DNA from: Corylus avellana
Taxonomy: Eukaryota > Streptophyta > Magnoliopsida > Fagales > Betulaceae
Assembly (NCBI RefSeq): GCF_901000735.1
Contig: NC_081541.1
Coordinates: forward strand, 43,704,767 to 43,768,766
Direction: 5' to 3'
Length of the DNA stretch: 64,000 bases
In this document: one piece after another, positions 1-12,600 of the stretch
Position numbering within the stretch: the first letter of the stretch is position 1
How the letters are laid out: every line of letters starts with the position of its first letter
Made by a program: the position numbers and the translations under genes
Notes under the pieces: model-generated
Databases searched by the model: none
The model's input: only the letters and a program-made list of their open reading frames with translations
What the model was told of the DNA's origin: nothing

Positions 1-2676
1 CAATACTTTCCTTCAACTCTCCTTCTTCAATTTCCTTTAGGATAGTTAGAGCTTTATCTTTTAACCCCCCAGATATATAGTGTTTAGCCATTGTAGCCAG
101 AACATTGATGTCAGGTAGCACTCCTTCAGCCTTCATAGTCTCAAACAATTGCTCCGTCCCTACAATGTCATTGGATGCACCTTTGATGTCTATTAGGAGC
201 CTATATGTAAAAGAAGAGATGGCTTGACATTTTCTTTCCCCATTAACAACAAGATATTGGCTACCCTTTTCTTGTCAAGCTTCTTGTAGAGAATGATCAT
301 TTGATTGCAGGCATAAACAGTGATGGGAAACTCCAGATCCCTCATTTTCTTGAACAGGGCCTCTGCTTTCCTCATGTTACGAACATGGACAAAGCCAGCT
401 AGGAGGGCTCCGTATACTAGTTCACCTCTAAAGGACTTTGGAATATCCTCAATGTACCTCTCTGCCCTTTGGATACCTTGCACTTTAACAATCAAATCAA
501 GATGACAAGCATGGTGATGTTCAGTAAGGTCGATTTTAACTGCAGATCAAAATATTATTTGATTTAAAGTCTGAATTGCAATCAAACATTAATCCCATCT
601 ACATGGGACAGGGTCAGCTATATGAATCTTTTTCCACCATATCTGGCCATAAATTTCATGACACTGTTTGCGATGCAGATCATTGTTACCATCACTAAGC
701 TAAAAGGTCAGGCACCGTGTAACAAACTGACACTAGGAAACGGCTATCCACGGCAAGAGATATGGTGTTGAAACGCTAAAAATTACAGAATGAAATTCAC
801 AAAATACAAAATTAGGAATTACATATAAGACTCCCCAATTCGTAGAATGGTGGTATCTATATTAGTGGTCCATTGGTAATGGTTTCATTCCCTAACACAT
901 TGTGAAATGTTTATATAGATTTGAATTCCCAGAAATAGAATTTAAATTATCTTGTAATAAATTCAGGGGCAAACCATTTTGGAATAAGAGTAATTTTTCA
1001 TATGGACATGAGATACTCTCTCATATCATAAGTGCACTTAAGAAGGTGTATCTACAACTTCCGTGGTGCAATATATTTTACACCCAGGGTAATAACCCAA
1101 CTCAAACTTTTCAAATGTGGGTCCAAATGATGATTGGATTAATGAAACAAATGCATGAGAGAAGAGTATTTGCATCACATATAGGGACCAACAAGAGGGA
1201 GGCCTCACATTCATTACACAGTTTATAAAATATCTAATTTGAATCAATGCTAGCATACCACCTACCAAGTTGATAGACATCATTACGATAGACAATGACA
1301 AACTTATTAAAGACATCTTCATTTCAACTTTAGATGTACAAAATGTCACAGGCAAAGTGCAAGCAAACATATGCATTCTAACAAAATCACGACACAAGCA
1401 TTTACATAATCTATGTGAAAAAAAAGAAGTTAAACAGTGTAAATTTTTATTCGAGGAAATATTAAGAATAGGTACCTGTAATGCCTTGCCATACATCCGA
1501 CGCTTCCGAAGGTTAATTATAATTCTAGAAACCATTAATTGATCCAAATCATTCCCTTCCTCAGCCCACTTATTAAGAACACTGGCAACAGAGTAGCTTG
1601 GAGCATCCATTATAGCCTTGCACAACCCTAAATCCTTTTCCTTGTCTGAATCTTTACCACCCACACCTTTCTCAGAATCAGATAAATCATCATCCAGAAA
1701 TCCCGGTTCTGAAGCTACTTCTTCCCCATCTTCTTCCTCAGCATTATTTTCCTCAATTACATCAGATTCCAAAAACCCATACTCCACATCCGGGTTCTCA
1801 CCACTACTTCTTGCATCTGCCTGTAAACAAAGACTACGACTAACCACAAAGCTTCTATCAATAACATTTGTGTGGTGAAACACATTAACTGAAAGGACTC
1901 TAGTAGATATTAATTCTGCAGGACAGCACATAATAGCTGTGTCTCCTCTCACATTACTCGAAGTGTCTGGTTTAACATAAAAACCCCTTGAAGCCTCAAG
2001 GCCATACCCTTGTTTCCTATGAATAAAGGAACGAGATTCAACAAATTTTGACAGCTAAAGAAGTAAAATTATCATGATAGAAGGTGCAACTGTATTAAAA
2101 CTCTGAGGAATAACATGGGTATCAGTCAAAGCTACCACAAGCAGCATAACCAGCGATTGCTATATAAATTCAAAACCATATAAAAAATTTCTTTTATTTT
2201 AACATCTTTTATCAAGGGGTACACACACGCATATAAGGCATAACACAGATCGTTGGAAGCAAGCCCTAGTAGGCAAATAGGCACGCTTTGTTTGGTAGAC
2301 GAAATTGAGAGAGAGAGGGGAAAGTAGCATACCCTATTCAGCAAATGACAATTCCAGAATTTGATCAAAATCCACCAAAGCAATGGGGGTTGTCTTACTT
2401 ATATACAAGCAAAAACCAGAAACAGGAAAACAAATTCAGAAAAACAAATGGGCAAGTACTGCAACAAAATGAGAAATTTAAGAACTTTTTCTAATGGGTG
2501 CTACAAGATACAAGTATTGAGCAGTAAGATTACATTTAAACAAATATCAAGTCTTCAAGTGAATGGCATACGAAAACCAATAGCTGGGCAGACAAATCCA
2601 AGTTATGTATGTTGCAGAGAGAGAGAGAGAGAGAGAGTTACTTGAAATGCTGACCCGCTCGACGGAGAGACCACAT
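1..2676 (-). pseudogene. PPR protein gene (At1g80270/PPR596-like), 3' part outside window, probably frameshifted
   Basis: Organellar pentatricopeptide-repeat protein of the small P-class group typified by Arabidopsis At1g80270; such proteins bind RNA in mitochondria or plastids. Visible pieces: a possible first exon at 2676-2642 (MWSLRRAGQHF); an exon at 2054-1476 with a presequence-like start, an acidic stretch and the family motif AIMDAPSYSVASVLNKWAEE through RRMYGKALQ; and an exon from 539 to the window edge with PPR units (VQGIQRAERYIEDIPKSFRG, then YGALLAGFVHVRNMRKAEA). Lesions: two extra bases at about 209-212 shift the frame after KPSLL, and the correct frame (LLIDIKGASNDI) then stays open to position 1. 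The exon at 2054-1476 ends in phase 0 but the next needs phase 1, and the usual EWLE-type segment between them was not found. Exons 1 and 2 also do not match in phase. A micro-exon plus an assembly error would be the alternative to a pseudogene. Family call is firm; functional status is not. Confidence 0.6.
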
Positions 2677-3259
2677 TCTGAAGGTGGGAGATAAACCTTG
2701 CATCGACAAGAAGCACTCACCACTGAGCCTAAAACCCTATAGAAATGCTTTATATCACAATATTATGTTATGTTATATTATATTATGCTGAAATTGTAAT
2801 GCCAATTTACCATTAAATCAGTCTATTTGCAAATCTTATACATTTATCATTTAATTTGTAGATTCACGTAAATTTTACATAAATTTAATGATAGATTCAT
2901 CGGTTCACTATTCGAAAATAATTAAAAAATAGTTAAAAAAATAATTTTCATCATTTCTAATAAAATAGTGGTAAAATAGTTGTGTGATTTATAAGATTAC
3001 TTTAATACCGAAGGTAACTTTATTTTAATTTCTCAAGTAGTAATTTATGTGAGTAGTAAAAATTCGTTAAATTTAATGGTTAATTACTTTTCTTTTCTTT
3101 TTTCTTCTTAAATTATCACTTATTCACGCATCGCATTGGAAAAAAAAAAAATACGCATGTTATTAGTCAAAATTGTTAAAAGGACATGAAATGACGAAAA
3201 TATCTTAAATTTTGAAACTATATTTACTCGAAATACCCTTTGAGTTAAAAAAGTTAAAA

Positions 3260-3294
<35 letters not shown>

Positions 3295-3299
3295 CCACA

Positions 3300-3620
3300 A
3301 AAGGTGAAGGGGGGAGTCACCCCCAAGTGATTTAGAGTAGTTGAACCACCCATCCCGTCCATGTGATTCGAGGTGGCTCATTCACCCCTCATATGTTTAG
3401 AATGTAGCTGATCTACTTTCATGTACTTTAGGAATGGCTCGAAACCCCCTCCTCCATGTATTTGAGGGTGATCAATTTACCACCTTATGATTCTTATTAC
3501 TAGTAATTCAAGAGTGGCCAAGCCTTCCTCAAAACAATGCCTGAGGGTGGTTGTTCAACTCTTAAATATATGCTTCGGATGGCTCTCTAAACCTGCCATC
3601 CCTAAACATTTAAGTTGCAT
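3300..3620. repeat. Degenerate GGGTGG/CCACCC-rich repeat tract
   Basis: Short imperfect palindromic modules (GAACCACCC, GAGGTGGCTC, GAGGGTGG, TGAGGGTGGTTG) recur every few tens of bases. The tract is repeated in copy 2 (about 5080-5380), and a related stretch lies at 15480-15610 (GGGGTGGCCAACCACC, GTGCCACCC). It looks like a dispersed transposon-derived repeat; no coding frame is credible. Confidence 0.5.
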
Positions 3621-4027
3621 GTGACCAATTTGACCAAATTGGTTTGAAAATACTCGCTTTGACCATTGAAAACTCATATTTGTCATTCATAACTATTAAT
3701 CTAGTAAAATAAACAAACAAAATATGAAGATTGGGGTAGCCGAACCACTCCAATTTCTTTTGGAAAAATCTAAGATAAATCTTTGAGTCAAAGCATCAAT
3801 TTAAATAATTACTCAAGTTTTGTTTTGTTTTCATTCAGTTTTAATGCCATAAGCCTTATGCAAATTCGAAATGGGTCATTCCATTAAATTTTTGGGCAAT
3901 TTTGCAATGTATTTTGGTACCACGTCGCATTAAAATAATACTTGTTTACTTTCATTATAAAACAAAGGAGAACCCTTGGGGGCACCAACCATCGTTGGGT
4001 GCCTATTTACATTTAATTTTTTATTTA

Positions 4028-4126
4028 ATTTTTTTTTTTTTTTGACATGTTCGTACAAGAGGGGAAAAGAAATTGGAACTAGTGATCTCCACTTCATTAG
4101 CCGTGGTCCCAAGCGATTGAGCTATA
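4028..4126 (-). mobile_element. SINE-like unit, tRNA-type head (copy 1)
   Basis: Read on the minus strand it begins TAGCTCAATCGCTTGGGACC, resembling a pol III A box, followed by GATCACTAGTTCC at a B-box-like position, and ends in a poly(A) stretch (poly(T) on plus at 4028-4042). This is the layout of a tRNA-derived SINE. An identical unit lies in copy 2 at about 5787-5885. The 60-residue frame across it is incidental. Confidence 0.5.
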
Positions 4127-4190
4127 AAATGAATGTTCTTACTATTTAAATAGCGGACTGAAACCCTTTTTAGAATCATTCAAATTAAAG

Positions 4191-4363
4191 AAATGCTACA
4201 CGAACTCGTTCTTTTACACTCTCAAGTACTTATTCCCTAATGTAACAGTTGCCACATCAGTTTTCTACAACAATTTTTAATCTCACCTGCTTACTATTTT
4301 TCTATTGCCACATTAAAAAGCAAACAATTAAAAGTGTAAAAGATGAAATTCGTGTAGCATTTT
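4191..4363. mobile_element. Fold-back MITE, about 173 bp (copy 1)
   Basis: Terminal inverted repeats AAATGCTACACGAA and TTCGTGTAGCATTT enclose an AT-rich core, with a second inner match around TTTTACAC/GTGTAAAA. It has no coding capacity. The same element is present in copy 2 at 5950-6122. A target-site duplication was not clear. Confidence 0.7.
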
Positions 4364-4429
4364 TCTAATTTAAATTATTCAAAAGAAGGTTCTAATCCAC
4401 CATTTAAATAGTAAAAGCACACATTTCGT

Positions 4430-4529
4430 NNNNNNNNNNNNNNNNNNNNNNNNNNNNNNNNNNNNNNNNNNNNNNNNNNNNNNNNNNNNNNNNNNNNNNN
4501 NNNNNNNNNNNNNNNNNNNNNNNNNNNNN
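4430..4529. other. Scaffold gap, exactly 100 N
   Basis: A run of 100 N, the conventional placeholder for a gap of unknown size. It separates the two copies of the duplicated segment, so the contigs on either side end in the same sequence. Confidence 0.99.
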
Positions 4530-6188
4530 TGCTTTATATCACAATATTATGTTATGTTATATTATATTATGCTGAAATTGTAATGCCAATTTACCATTAA
4601 ATCAGTCTATTTGCAAATCTTATACATTTATCATTTAATTTGTAGATTCACGTAAATTTTACATAAATTTAATGATAGATTCATCGGTTCACTATTCGAA
4701 AATAATTAAAAAATAGTTAAAAAAATAATTTTCATCATTTCTAATAAAATAGTGGTAAAATAGTTGTGTGATTTATAAGATTACTTTAATACCGAAGGTA
4801 ACTTTATTTTAATTTCTCAAGTAGTAATTTATGTGAGTAGTAAAAATTCGTTAAATTTAATGGTTAATTACTTTTCTTTTCTTTTTTCTTCTTAAATTAT
4901 CACTTATTCACGCATCGCATTGGAAAAAAAAAAATACGCATGTTATTAGTCAAAATTGTTAAAAGGACATGAAATGACGAAAATATCTTAAATTTTGAAA
5001 CTATATTTACTCGAAATACCCTTTGAGTTAAAAAAGTTAAAAATTAACATATATATATATATATATATAAAGCCACAAAAGGTGAAGGGAGGGGGAGTCA
5101 CCCAAGTGATTTAGAGTAGTTGAACCACCCATCCCATCCATGTGATTCTAGGTGGCTCATTCACCCCTCATATGTTTAGAATGTAGCTGATCTACTCTCA
5201 TGTACTTTAGGAATGGCTTGAAATCTCCTCCTCCATGTATTTGAGGGTGGTCGATTTACCACCTTATAATTCTTATTCCTAGTAATTCAAGAGTGGCCAA
5301 GCCTTCCTCAAAACAAAACAATGCTTGAGGGTGGTTGTTCAACCGCTAAATATATGCTTCGGATGGCTCTCTAAACATTTAAGTTCCATGTGACCAATTT
5401 GACCAAATTCGTTTGAAAATACTCGCTTTGACCATTGAAAACTCATATTTGTCATTCATAACTATTAATCTAGTAAAATAAACAAACAAAATATGAAGAT
5501 AGGGGTAGCCGAACCACTCCAATTTCTTTTGGAAAAATCTAAGATAAATCTTTGAGTCAAAGCATCAATTTAAATAATTACTCAAGTTTTGTTTTGTTTT
5601 CAATGCCATAAGCCTTATGCAAATTCGAAATGGGTCATTCCATTAAATTTTTGGGCAATTTTGCAATGTATTTTGGTACCACGTCGCATTAAAATAATAC
5701 TTGTTTACTTTCATTATAAAACAAAGGAGAACCCTTGGGGGCACCAACCATCGTTGGGTGCCTATTTACATTTAATTTTTTATTTAATTTTTTTTTTTTT
5801 TTGACATGTTCGTACAAGAGGGGAAAAGAAATTGGAACTAGTGATCTCCACTTCATTAGCCGTGGTCCCAAGCGATTGAGCTATAAAATGAATGTTCTTA
5901 CTATTTAAATAGCGGACTGAAACCCTTTTTAGAATCATTCAAATTAAAGAAATGCTACACGAACTCGTTCTTTTACACTCTCAAGTACTTATTCCCTAAT
6001 GTAACAGTTGCCACATCAGTTTTCTACAACAATTTTTAATCTCACCTGCTTACTATTTTTCTATTGCCACATTAAAAAGCAAACAATTAAAAGTGTAAAA
6101 GATGAAATTCGTGTAGCATTTTTCTAATTTAAATTATTCAAAAGAAGGTTCTAATCCACCATTTAAATAGTAAAAGCACACATTTCGT
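4530..6188. repeat. Copy 2 of the 1.7 kb duplicated segment, right of the gap
   Basis: Starts at the first base after the gap with the same motif that opens copy 1 and ends at CATTTCGT, the last bases of copy 1 before the gap. Beyond 6188 the sequence continues uniquely towards the MIZ1-like gene. Slightly shorter than copy 1 because of several small indels. Confidence 0.95.
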
Positions 6189-6648
6189 ACCCCAAAAGTA
6201 ACTCTTTACCATTGGGACACGAAATAAGTGATCATCCAGGTAGATATATAATTCATAAAAGACATCTTTTATTATTATTCATTTTTCAGAATTGCTAAAA
6301 TCATATATGCCAACTGGGGCATCTTTCAATTAGAGAAGTAACATCCTGCCTGCTTGGCCCCTAACACAACAACCAGCTTCAACATTGTACAAAGTAAGGG
6401 CTGGTTAATTTGCAAGCATCCATGGCCATGCATAGACCTACCCTAGTTAGGACAGAAATTTCCTACAACTCAAATTTTCGACAATACAATTTCTATAAAA
6501 TGCCATGTATCCCTAGCTCACGTTAATAACATGTGCTTCTCGTATTGTTTTTTAGTGGTATTACTCAAAAAAAAAAAAAGCGTACTTCTCACGTGCGTTT
6601 AAAGAACACATGACATTTTTAGAAATTGGGTTGGACAAATTCTTCATG
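6189..6648. other. Intergenic stretch downstream of the MIZ1-like gene
   Basis: AT-rich DNA carrying the likely 3' UTR and polyadenylation region of the minus-strand gene at 6649-7407. A short A-run lies near 6567. Nothing else is recognisable. Confidence 0.6.
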
Positions 6649-7407
6649 TCAAATCCTAACGAAAAAGATGCTTAGTTCCGGCCCGCTGTTGCCATCGGGG
6701 TTCATCATGTAGTACGTCTCAGAGTCCTTAGATCCAACAACCCGCTCGAAATGCGCTCGCATGTACATCAACTCACCCCCGTGACCCTGATGATCATCCG
6801 ACGTTACATCACTAGGAAGCACGCCTGCACCCATTGACACTGCATGCAGCATTTGCATGACACTCAAATCATCATCCGTAGGTTCCCTCTTCACAGCGTA
6901 CCCTGATTTTCTGCCGTTGCAATACAAGGACCATATAGGCTCGTCGATGATCTTGGTCTTGTCGCTGGGATGCTTCTCACATTCCAGAGCAATCCTGACA
7001 AGTCCCATTCCCATGTCTTGTAGAAGTTTCCCTGTCGGAATTGCAAGCTCAAGGAGGAGAATAGGTAGAGATCTGGGGGTTTCTTGGATGGCAAGGTTCA
7101 CCCGGGCCTTCCGGAACCCAAAAAGCGTGCCCGTCATTCGTTTCCCTCCGTGGATGTGGCCGTCATGGAGGCGGCTGCCGTGGAGCGAGATGGGGATTTT
7201 GCAAGACGGGATGTTTACTATTGGGAAGGACTGGAACACAGATCGAAACCGACGGAGGAGCCGGCTGGATTTCGATGGATTGTGTTTATGTGAAGGTTGG
7301 AGGGAGATTGGCGGCCGCCGAGCAGGAGTCTGTGGAGACGCTTCCGGTTGAGGCGATGGCGGTGGCCGTGACCGTGGTGACGATTCTGGCTGTTGTGGCA
7401 CCACCAT
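6649..7407 (-). CDS. MIZU-KUSSEI 1-like protein (DUF617), intronless
   Basis: Single-exon frame of 252 residues, the usual size for this plant family. MIZ1 in Arabidopsis is needed for root hydrotropism and associates with the ER membrane; most paralogues are uncharacterised. Residues 1-60 are Pro/Ser/Arg-rich and low-complexity. The conserved domain runs from about residue 91 to the end: MTGTLFGFRKARVNLAIQ, then LPILLLELAIPTGKLLQDMG, EPIWSLYCNGRKSGYAVKRE, a MRAHFERVVGSKDSETYYM segment and the terminal FFVRI. The ATG at 7407 opens the frame and places the domain as in family members. A TATA-like stretch (CATATATACCATAC, minus strand) lies about 45-60 bases upstream. The frame is intact with no lesions. 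The family is certain; orthology to MIZ1 itself rather than a paralogue is not. Confidence 0.9.
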   Translation of the reverse strand: MVVPQQPESSPRSRPPPSPQPEASPQTPARRPPISLQPSHKHNPSKSSRLLRRFRSVFQSFPIVNIPSCKIPISLHGSRLHDGHIHGGKRMTGTLFGFRKARVNLAIQETPRSLPILLLELAIPTGKLLQDMGMGLVRIALECEKHPSDKTKIIDEPIWSLYCNGRKSGYAVKREPTDDDLSVMQMLHAVSMGAGVLPSDVTSDDHQGHGGELMYMRAHFERVVGSKDSETYYMMNPDGNSGPELSIFFVRI

Positions 7408-9600
7408 ATGGTTCCTATAGAGGCTGGTCTACGATGAGATATGTGGTGTATGGTATATATGAAGAGGAAGTAGTTGTGGGATGCACGTAGGTTCATGGTC
7501 TTGGTGGTTTTTTATTAGGGTGGAGAAATATTAATATATTTCTTGTTTTAATACTGACTTATGGTTAGGCTTTAGTGTAGTTACCTTAATTACCTAAATA
7601 TAGGTAAATGAAAGGGATGTTATTAGTTTTAGCTGTTTCATATTATTACCTTGTATATCTAATATCTTCTAGACTTTCAGGTTTAAAGCCCACTTGAAGC
7701 TTTGTTTTAGCCTTGCATATATAGTATTGGGTGACATGGCTCATTTAGTCATTTCAATCTGGCAACTTGACAATTGGACTCGTCTGTCCGAACAGGTCAA
7801 GATATGCAAAATTCACTTATCCAAACACAGGTGGATACAGTAATTATGCAACCCAATAACAGGAAATCCAATCGTTGTAAAGTAACTTCTTCTCGCTCCA
7901 AAAAGTATCTTAAAATATTGTCATGTTCTTCTGCAATATTCCGGAGTTGGAAAAATTAAGGTTGATTTGAACGGTTCTGACTAGCCGCCCTAGATAAGAT
8001 AAACATACCGAGCGTGATACAATTGACAAGAATCCAATTGTTTATTTAATCAAGTCAACGTCATACAAGTAGATGAATATAATCCAATTGTTTACTATTT
8101 GATCTAGTCAACGTCATATATATATATAGGGTGCATCTTCGAAGGTGTACATGTCATTGTGCCGCCGGCGGAGGTTTTTGTGGATAGGCACTAAACCAGC
8201 CTCAAACTGCAAGCTAGCGTCAACCAGTGGGGTCATGATGCTGCCGGCGGAGACTTTTCATTTTCCCTCTTTTTATATATATTTTTTCATTTTAAAGATT
8301 ATTCTAAGATATAAATATTCCGATTTGTTGGGAATGGTATATAATGATGTAACGTGTAAAAAATAAAATAAAAAATATATTTATTTTTTATGTAGCAGTT
8401 ATCATGTACACTGCTGGTTAAGTATGCCAAGGGTGTTATAAAGTAGCTTAGTAGTTGCTACTAAAACAAAATCTTGGCAGTGAAATAAACTCTTATCTAT
8501 TTTACTTAAAATGTAACCCGTAATAGACTAGGTTGAAAAAATTTATTTGTACTCCGTTCAGAAGAAAACTTGATCCTAATCAAAATGCGGACCAATAGAG
8601 CAAGGTATAGGTTGTGTTCCCTTTTTTCTCTTATGAAACAAAGGCCAGAAACATAGCAACTCAAATAAGATACAATAACTTACTTTCAATCCAGAAATTT
8701 TTTTTATGCAATTTTGTCCAATATCACACAAAAGAGGATGTTTACAAGAATATTATTATTCAAGCAATTCAAAATAATTCTATAATTTTTTTTTTTTTTT
8801 TTTTCTAAACCCCTCCATGGCAGGTCTATTTCGTATACCTATCATTGTCGTGTAAACCTCAAACCCGTGCAAAATGCTCTTTCCAGACAGATCAGGTAAT
8901 ACTATAACTTTGCTGACAGACTTGCCCCAAAGAATTATGAACACCCAATGGAATTCGAATATTATACCTTATGAAAATGCCACTAAAACTAAGACCTTTA
9001 TCACTTGAGTCAACCTCTTAGAGTTACAATTCAAAAGAATTCTAACCCCAATAGACAAGGACCGATTCAATTATTAATTAAGATTGCCATGTCACCATTG
9101 TACAATAGTTGTAATATAAAAATATAATTTCTAGCATTACTCGATTAATAAACCATCCAAATTAACACCTGTCCAAGTTTTCAGCTAATTCAAAAGTAGT
9201 ACTCCAACTTCCAAAGTAGCATAACCATTTCATAAACAATATATATCCTTACTCCTTCCTCAGTAACGTGGGATAACATCAACAAAACCCGAAGATTTTC
9301 TTTTCTTGCCAAGTAAATATAAAGGAAGAAAAGACCTATACAATAAGACCTATAATGTATCGAGTCAGTTTAACTAGCTTGCATACTAACTACCAGCTTG
9401 TGAAATAAATAGAAGGGGTATATACATGCAAATAGCAAAAGGCATTTCAGAAAATTGTTTCATGCTCTTTTGGTAGATAAAGCTCTGGTTTCATGGATCC
9501 TTGTCTTCATGACAATCTTCAGGGAAGATCACCTTCACCTACTATGTCATAGAACCAAACTCCAGTACGAAAGATATCCTCCTCTCTGCAGCACATCTTT
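7408..9600. other. Intergenic region, no gene seen
   Basis: It holds the MIZ1-like promoter, an imperfect direct repeat (AATCCAATTGTTTA ... GTCAACGTCATA) at about 8030-8070 and 8080-8118, and an 18-base T-run ending near 8805. Short frames here are AT-rich and look random. Confidence 0.6.
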
Positions 9601-9659
9601 AGTAGTAGTTTTTATTTATTTTCAGTGTTCTCTATAGTGTTCCTTGAGAAACTTTTTGC

Positions 9660-12600
9660 CTACGGATCTCTTTGAGCAAGGGTTGGAACTTCAGCATCAT
9701 CTGGTAAAATTGTTTGGTGTGAGACTTGTTGGATTTTGGGTTCATTCAAGCTGAAGTTCAGTTGTCCAGTAGATTTGACAACTTTTGGCTTGGATTTTAC
9801 TGGTGGTCGCGTGTCTCCACTAACTTCTTCATTGGAGTTTATTGATGCTGCATTGGAAAATTCTCTTCCACTAAAGTCAATTTCATTGAACATGAGGTTT
9901 GCAACGGCTCGGTCAACAACATTTGTCTCTGATTCCATTGCTTTCTTACTTTCAGACCTGAATACGAAATTTATGTTGTTATCAAGAGCGGTCAACCGCA
10001 AATGCAACCAGGACAAGGACACACATATTTCATATAAATTGGATGGAGAGTCGTAGCAGGAAATGGGGCGTAACAACCACGTGTTAATGTATCTAGCATT
10101 GCAATGATACACAAACACAGAAATTGTCCTAACAATGTGGTTAATTTTAACCAATGTGGAAGTAGGGAAAAAAATAAAAAATCTAAAACACAAACTTAAG
10201 TGGGGATTAGTCCTATTGCCACAGATGATGCCTCTGGTTTGTAATTTGATTGTTGGAACATGAATGAACTGAATAGCTCAAATGGAAATTCTTGAACAAC
10301 TTCAACATAATAATAAAGAACTAGTGAATTTATAGTGTACCTCATTGTTGTATCAGGAGCTGTCCATGGAGGGGCCTTTTCCATTGCAAGATATCCATCT
10401 TCATTGTGTGTTGCCAGGAGGTGTTGTTTTGAGTTCTTAGCAAGGCGGTACAAGGCATCCCGAAAGCAAATCCGGGTTTTCTCTGTTAACTACAGAACAG
10501 TCAAAAGGGAGGAACTTAGATAAGCAATAATGATATTTCCCATACAAATGCATCTAAAAAACTGTTTTGAGTTTTTGGTTCACCTGTGTCATCACCATTT
10601 CAAGCTCTTGCAATACAGATTCTTCAGCTGATGTTTCCTGACCCAAATCTCCATTTGTGCTAATCTGCTCAGAAGAGACCGTGTCTTCTCCAAAGTGCCC
10701 CTTAAAGAAAATTAAGGTCATTGCCTAACCTTGTGTGAAGTATTAAAAAAATCGACTTTTGCAGTAAAAGTAAAAAGGGTAATAGTGGAGAGAACAGGTA
10801 ATTCTAGAATATCATTTCCTAGCAGAAATACTCAGACAGCATTTAGCTTTCTGCAAGTATATTGCCACATGCTCTATAAAAGGAACCTAGCACATCACCC
10901 TGATTATACAAAACCCGGTAGACTCATTTCAAGTTCATGTCAAATATTTCTGCTGAAATATAGAATACAGTGTAGCTTAATGCCTATCAACTATTTTAAC
11001 ATTTGTGTCACATTAAGAAATTCCACCTTAGAGCAAATCTAAGAACAAGCACTCATTTTCGAATAAATGAAAAGTAAAATAAATATAAGGAAATTTGAAG
11101 TTTCACAAATTTAAGGACTGAAATGAAGAATCGTCAACCCAAAGAAGAATCCAACCAAGAGGCAAGGAGAACTTAAAGCTCAATTTTGTTCCTATGAAAA
11201 TATGGACTTTTGAATAGAACTTTAAACAATAGAGCATCATCAATCCCAGTATTTGAAAGTGCATCCTACATGGATACCAGTTTCTTGAAAGGGTGCCGTC
11301 ATAACAATATTAGGAGAAAAGCACAACACTGTCTGAATTGATGTTGGAAGCATATATGCTAATGAGCCTTCACCATCAAAAAGTGCTCCAAAAAGCATGA
11401 TGAATGCAAACTAAACCTCCAAAATAGAAATCAGATTTATGTTCCCTACAGTCACTAAATTAACTTAGCCAACCCAAGGTAGTTGGATCAACTAGTTTCG
11501 TTGGGATTTTATAATGTCTAACTGACTTCCACAATCTTAAGTGATGGTATTGAGCTTCTACAATGAGATATCAAATTGGTTACTGGTATTTGAAAAAGAG
11601 AAAAGTAACTAAAATTTTGAAGATGTTCTTTAACCTTCTCATCAATTTGCAGTAAAGTAGGTTAAAGTTTTTAAAACGGTAATCGATATAACAAAACATT
11701 TGATCATTAAATGTATAAGATTCATTTTCATGCAAATAACACCCTGAAAAACAAGATCTTGAACCAAAGGGCAAGATGCTAATGTAAACTCTCAGAATAT
11801 CAAAAAGGGAAAAGAATCAACATAAGATAAGAATAAACCCGCCAATGCATGCATGAAACAAGAACAGTAAACCAATACCTGAGCAATGCCAGAAGCAGAA
11901 CTAATGCTATCTATGAAGTACATTCAGATATTGATGTTCAAATTACAAATGCATAAAAATCTTTCATTAATAAGGCTTGTCTAGAGACCAGCAGTCCATG
12001 CCTGGAACCAGACCACTAGATAGTTCCAATGATTCAACTACGCATGCTGGTCCAGATTTTGTACCACAAACGTTAACAATTAAATTAGCACTCCACACAG
12101 CAGATGGAAAAATCTAACCTTTATTGGTGGGTGATCAATTTGCTCCAAGTTGCATGGAATAAACTGCACAGCAGTCAAATCTCCATTATCCCACTCCACT
12201 AATGGAGACAAGGCATGTCTTTTGAGATACTTTGAGTTTCTTGTAGTATTGTTTACATCATTCCACATACTCTGTGAATCTAGATTGTCAATTGGCATCA
12301 TGCCACATTGGGATTCAGGAGAAAAGTAAAATGACCCATCTAGAGATTCTGCCTCTGGCAGATCTTCAAGTAAGGAACTCCTGCATTAAGGGAAGACCAG
12401 AAGAGGTTAAGTCCTAAAACAAGAAGAATACATCATTTAAATACACCAAAAGTGCAGGGCTTTGGACATCTCATGGACATTGAATGGCTCTATTGCATGG
12501 CAAATGGTACGTACGTGACATATAAATGTATCTTTCAAAGTCAGACCATTAAAGAGTACTGGAGCCCTTGCCACAACCGATGGTAGGAATTCCAGTTTTT

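Larger units (their letters stand above)
2746..4429. repeat. Copy 1 of a 1.7 kb duplicated segment, left of the gap
   Basis: Runs from the TGCTTTATATCACAATATTA motif to the last base before the N run. Nearly the whole sequence recurs in the same order at 4530-6188. Differences are small: TA-microsatellite length near 3264-3292, a few substitutions, and short indels (for example an extra CATTCAGTTTT-like stretch near 3830). It holds no gene, but contains a GGGGTGG/CCACCC-rich tract (3300-3620), a SINE-like unit (4028-4126) and a small fold-back MITE (4191-4363). Confidence 0.95.

Noticed and set aside
3262..3293. (TA)n runs here and at 5048-5069, 24337-24364 and 61375-61411
   Set aside because: Ordinary AT microsatellites; no array structure that would suggest CRISPR or an origin.
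3930..4112. Identical 60-codon minus-strand frames at 3930-4112 and 5689-5871
   Set aside because: Identity comes from the duplicated segment; the frame crosses a SINE-like unit and poly(A) tract (hence the KKKKK run).
6857..7351. 164-codon plus-strand frame opposite the MIZ1-like gene
   Set aside because: Antisense shadow of a clear DUF617 coding sequence.
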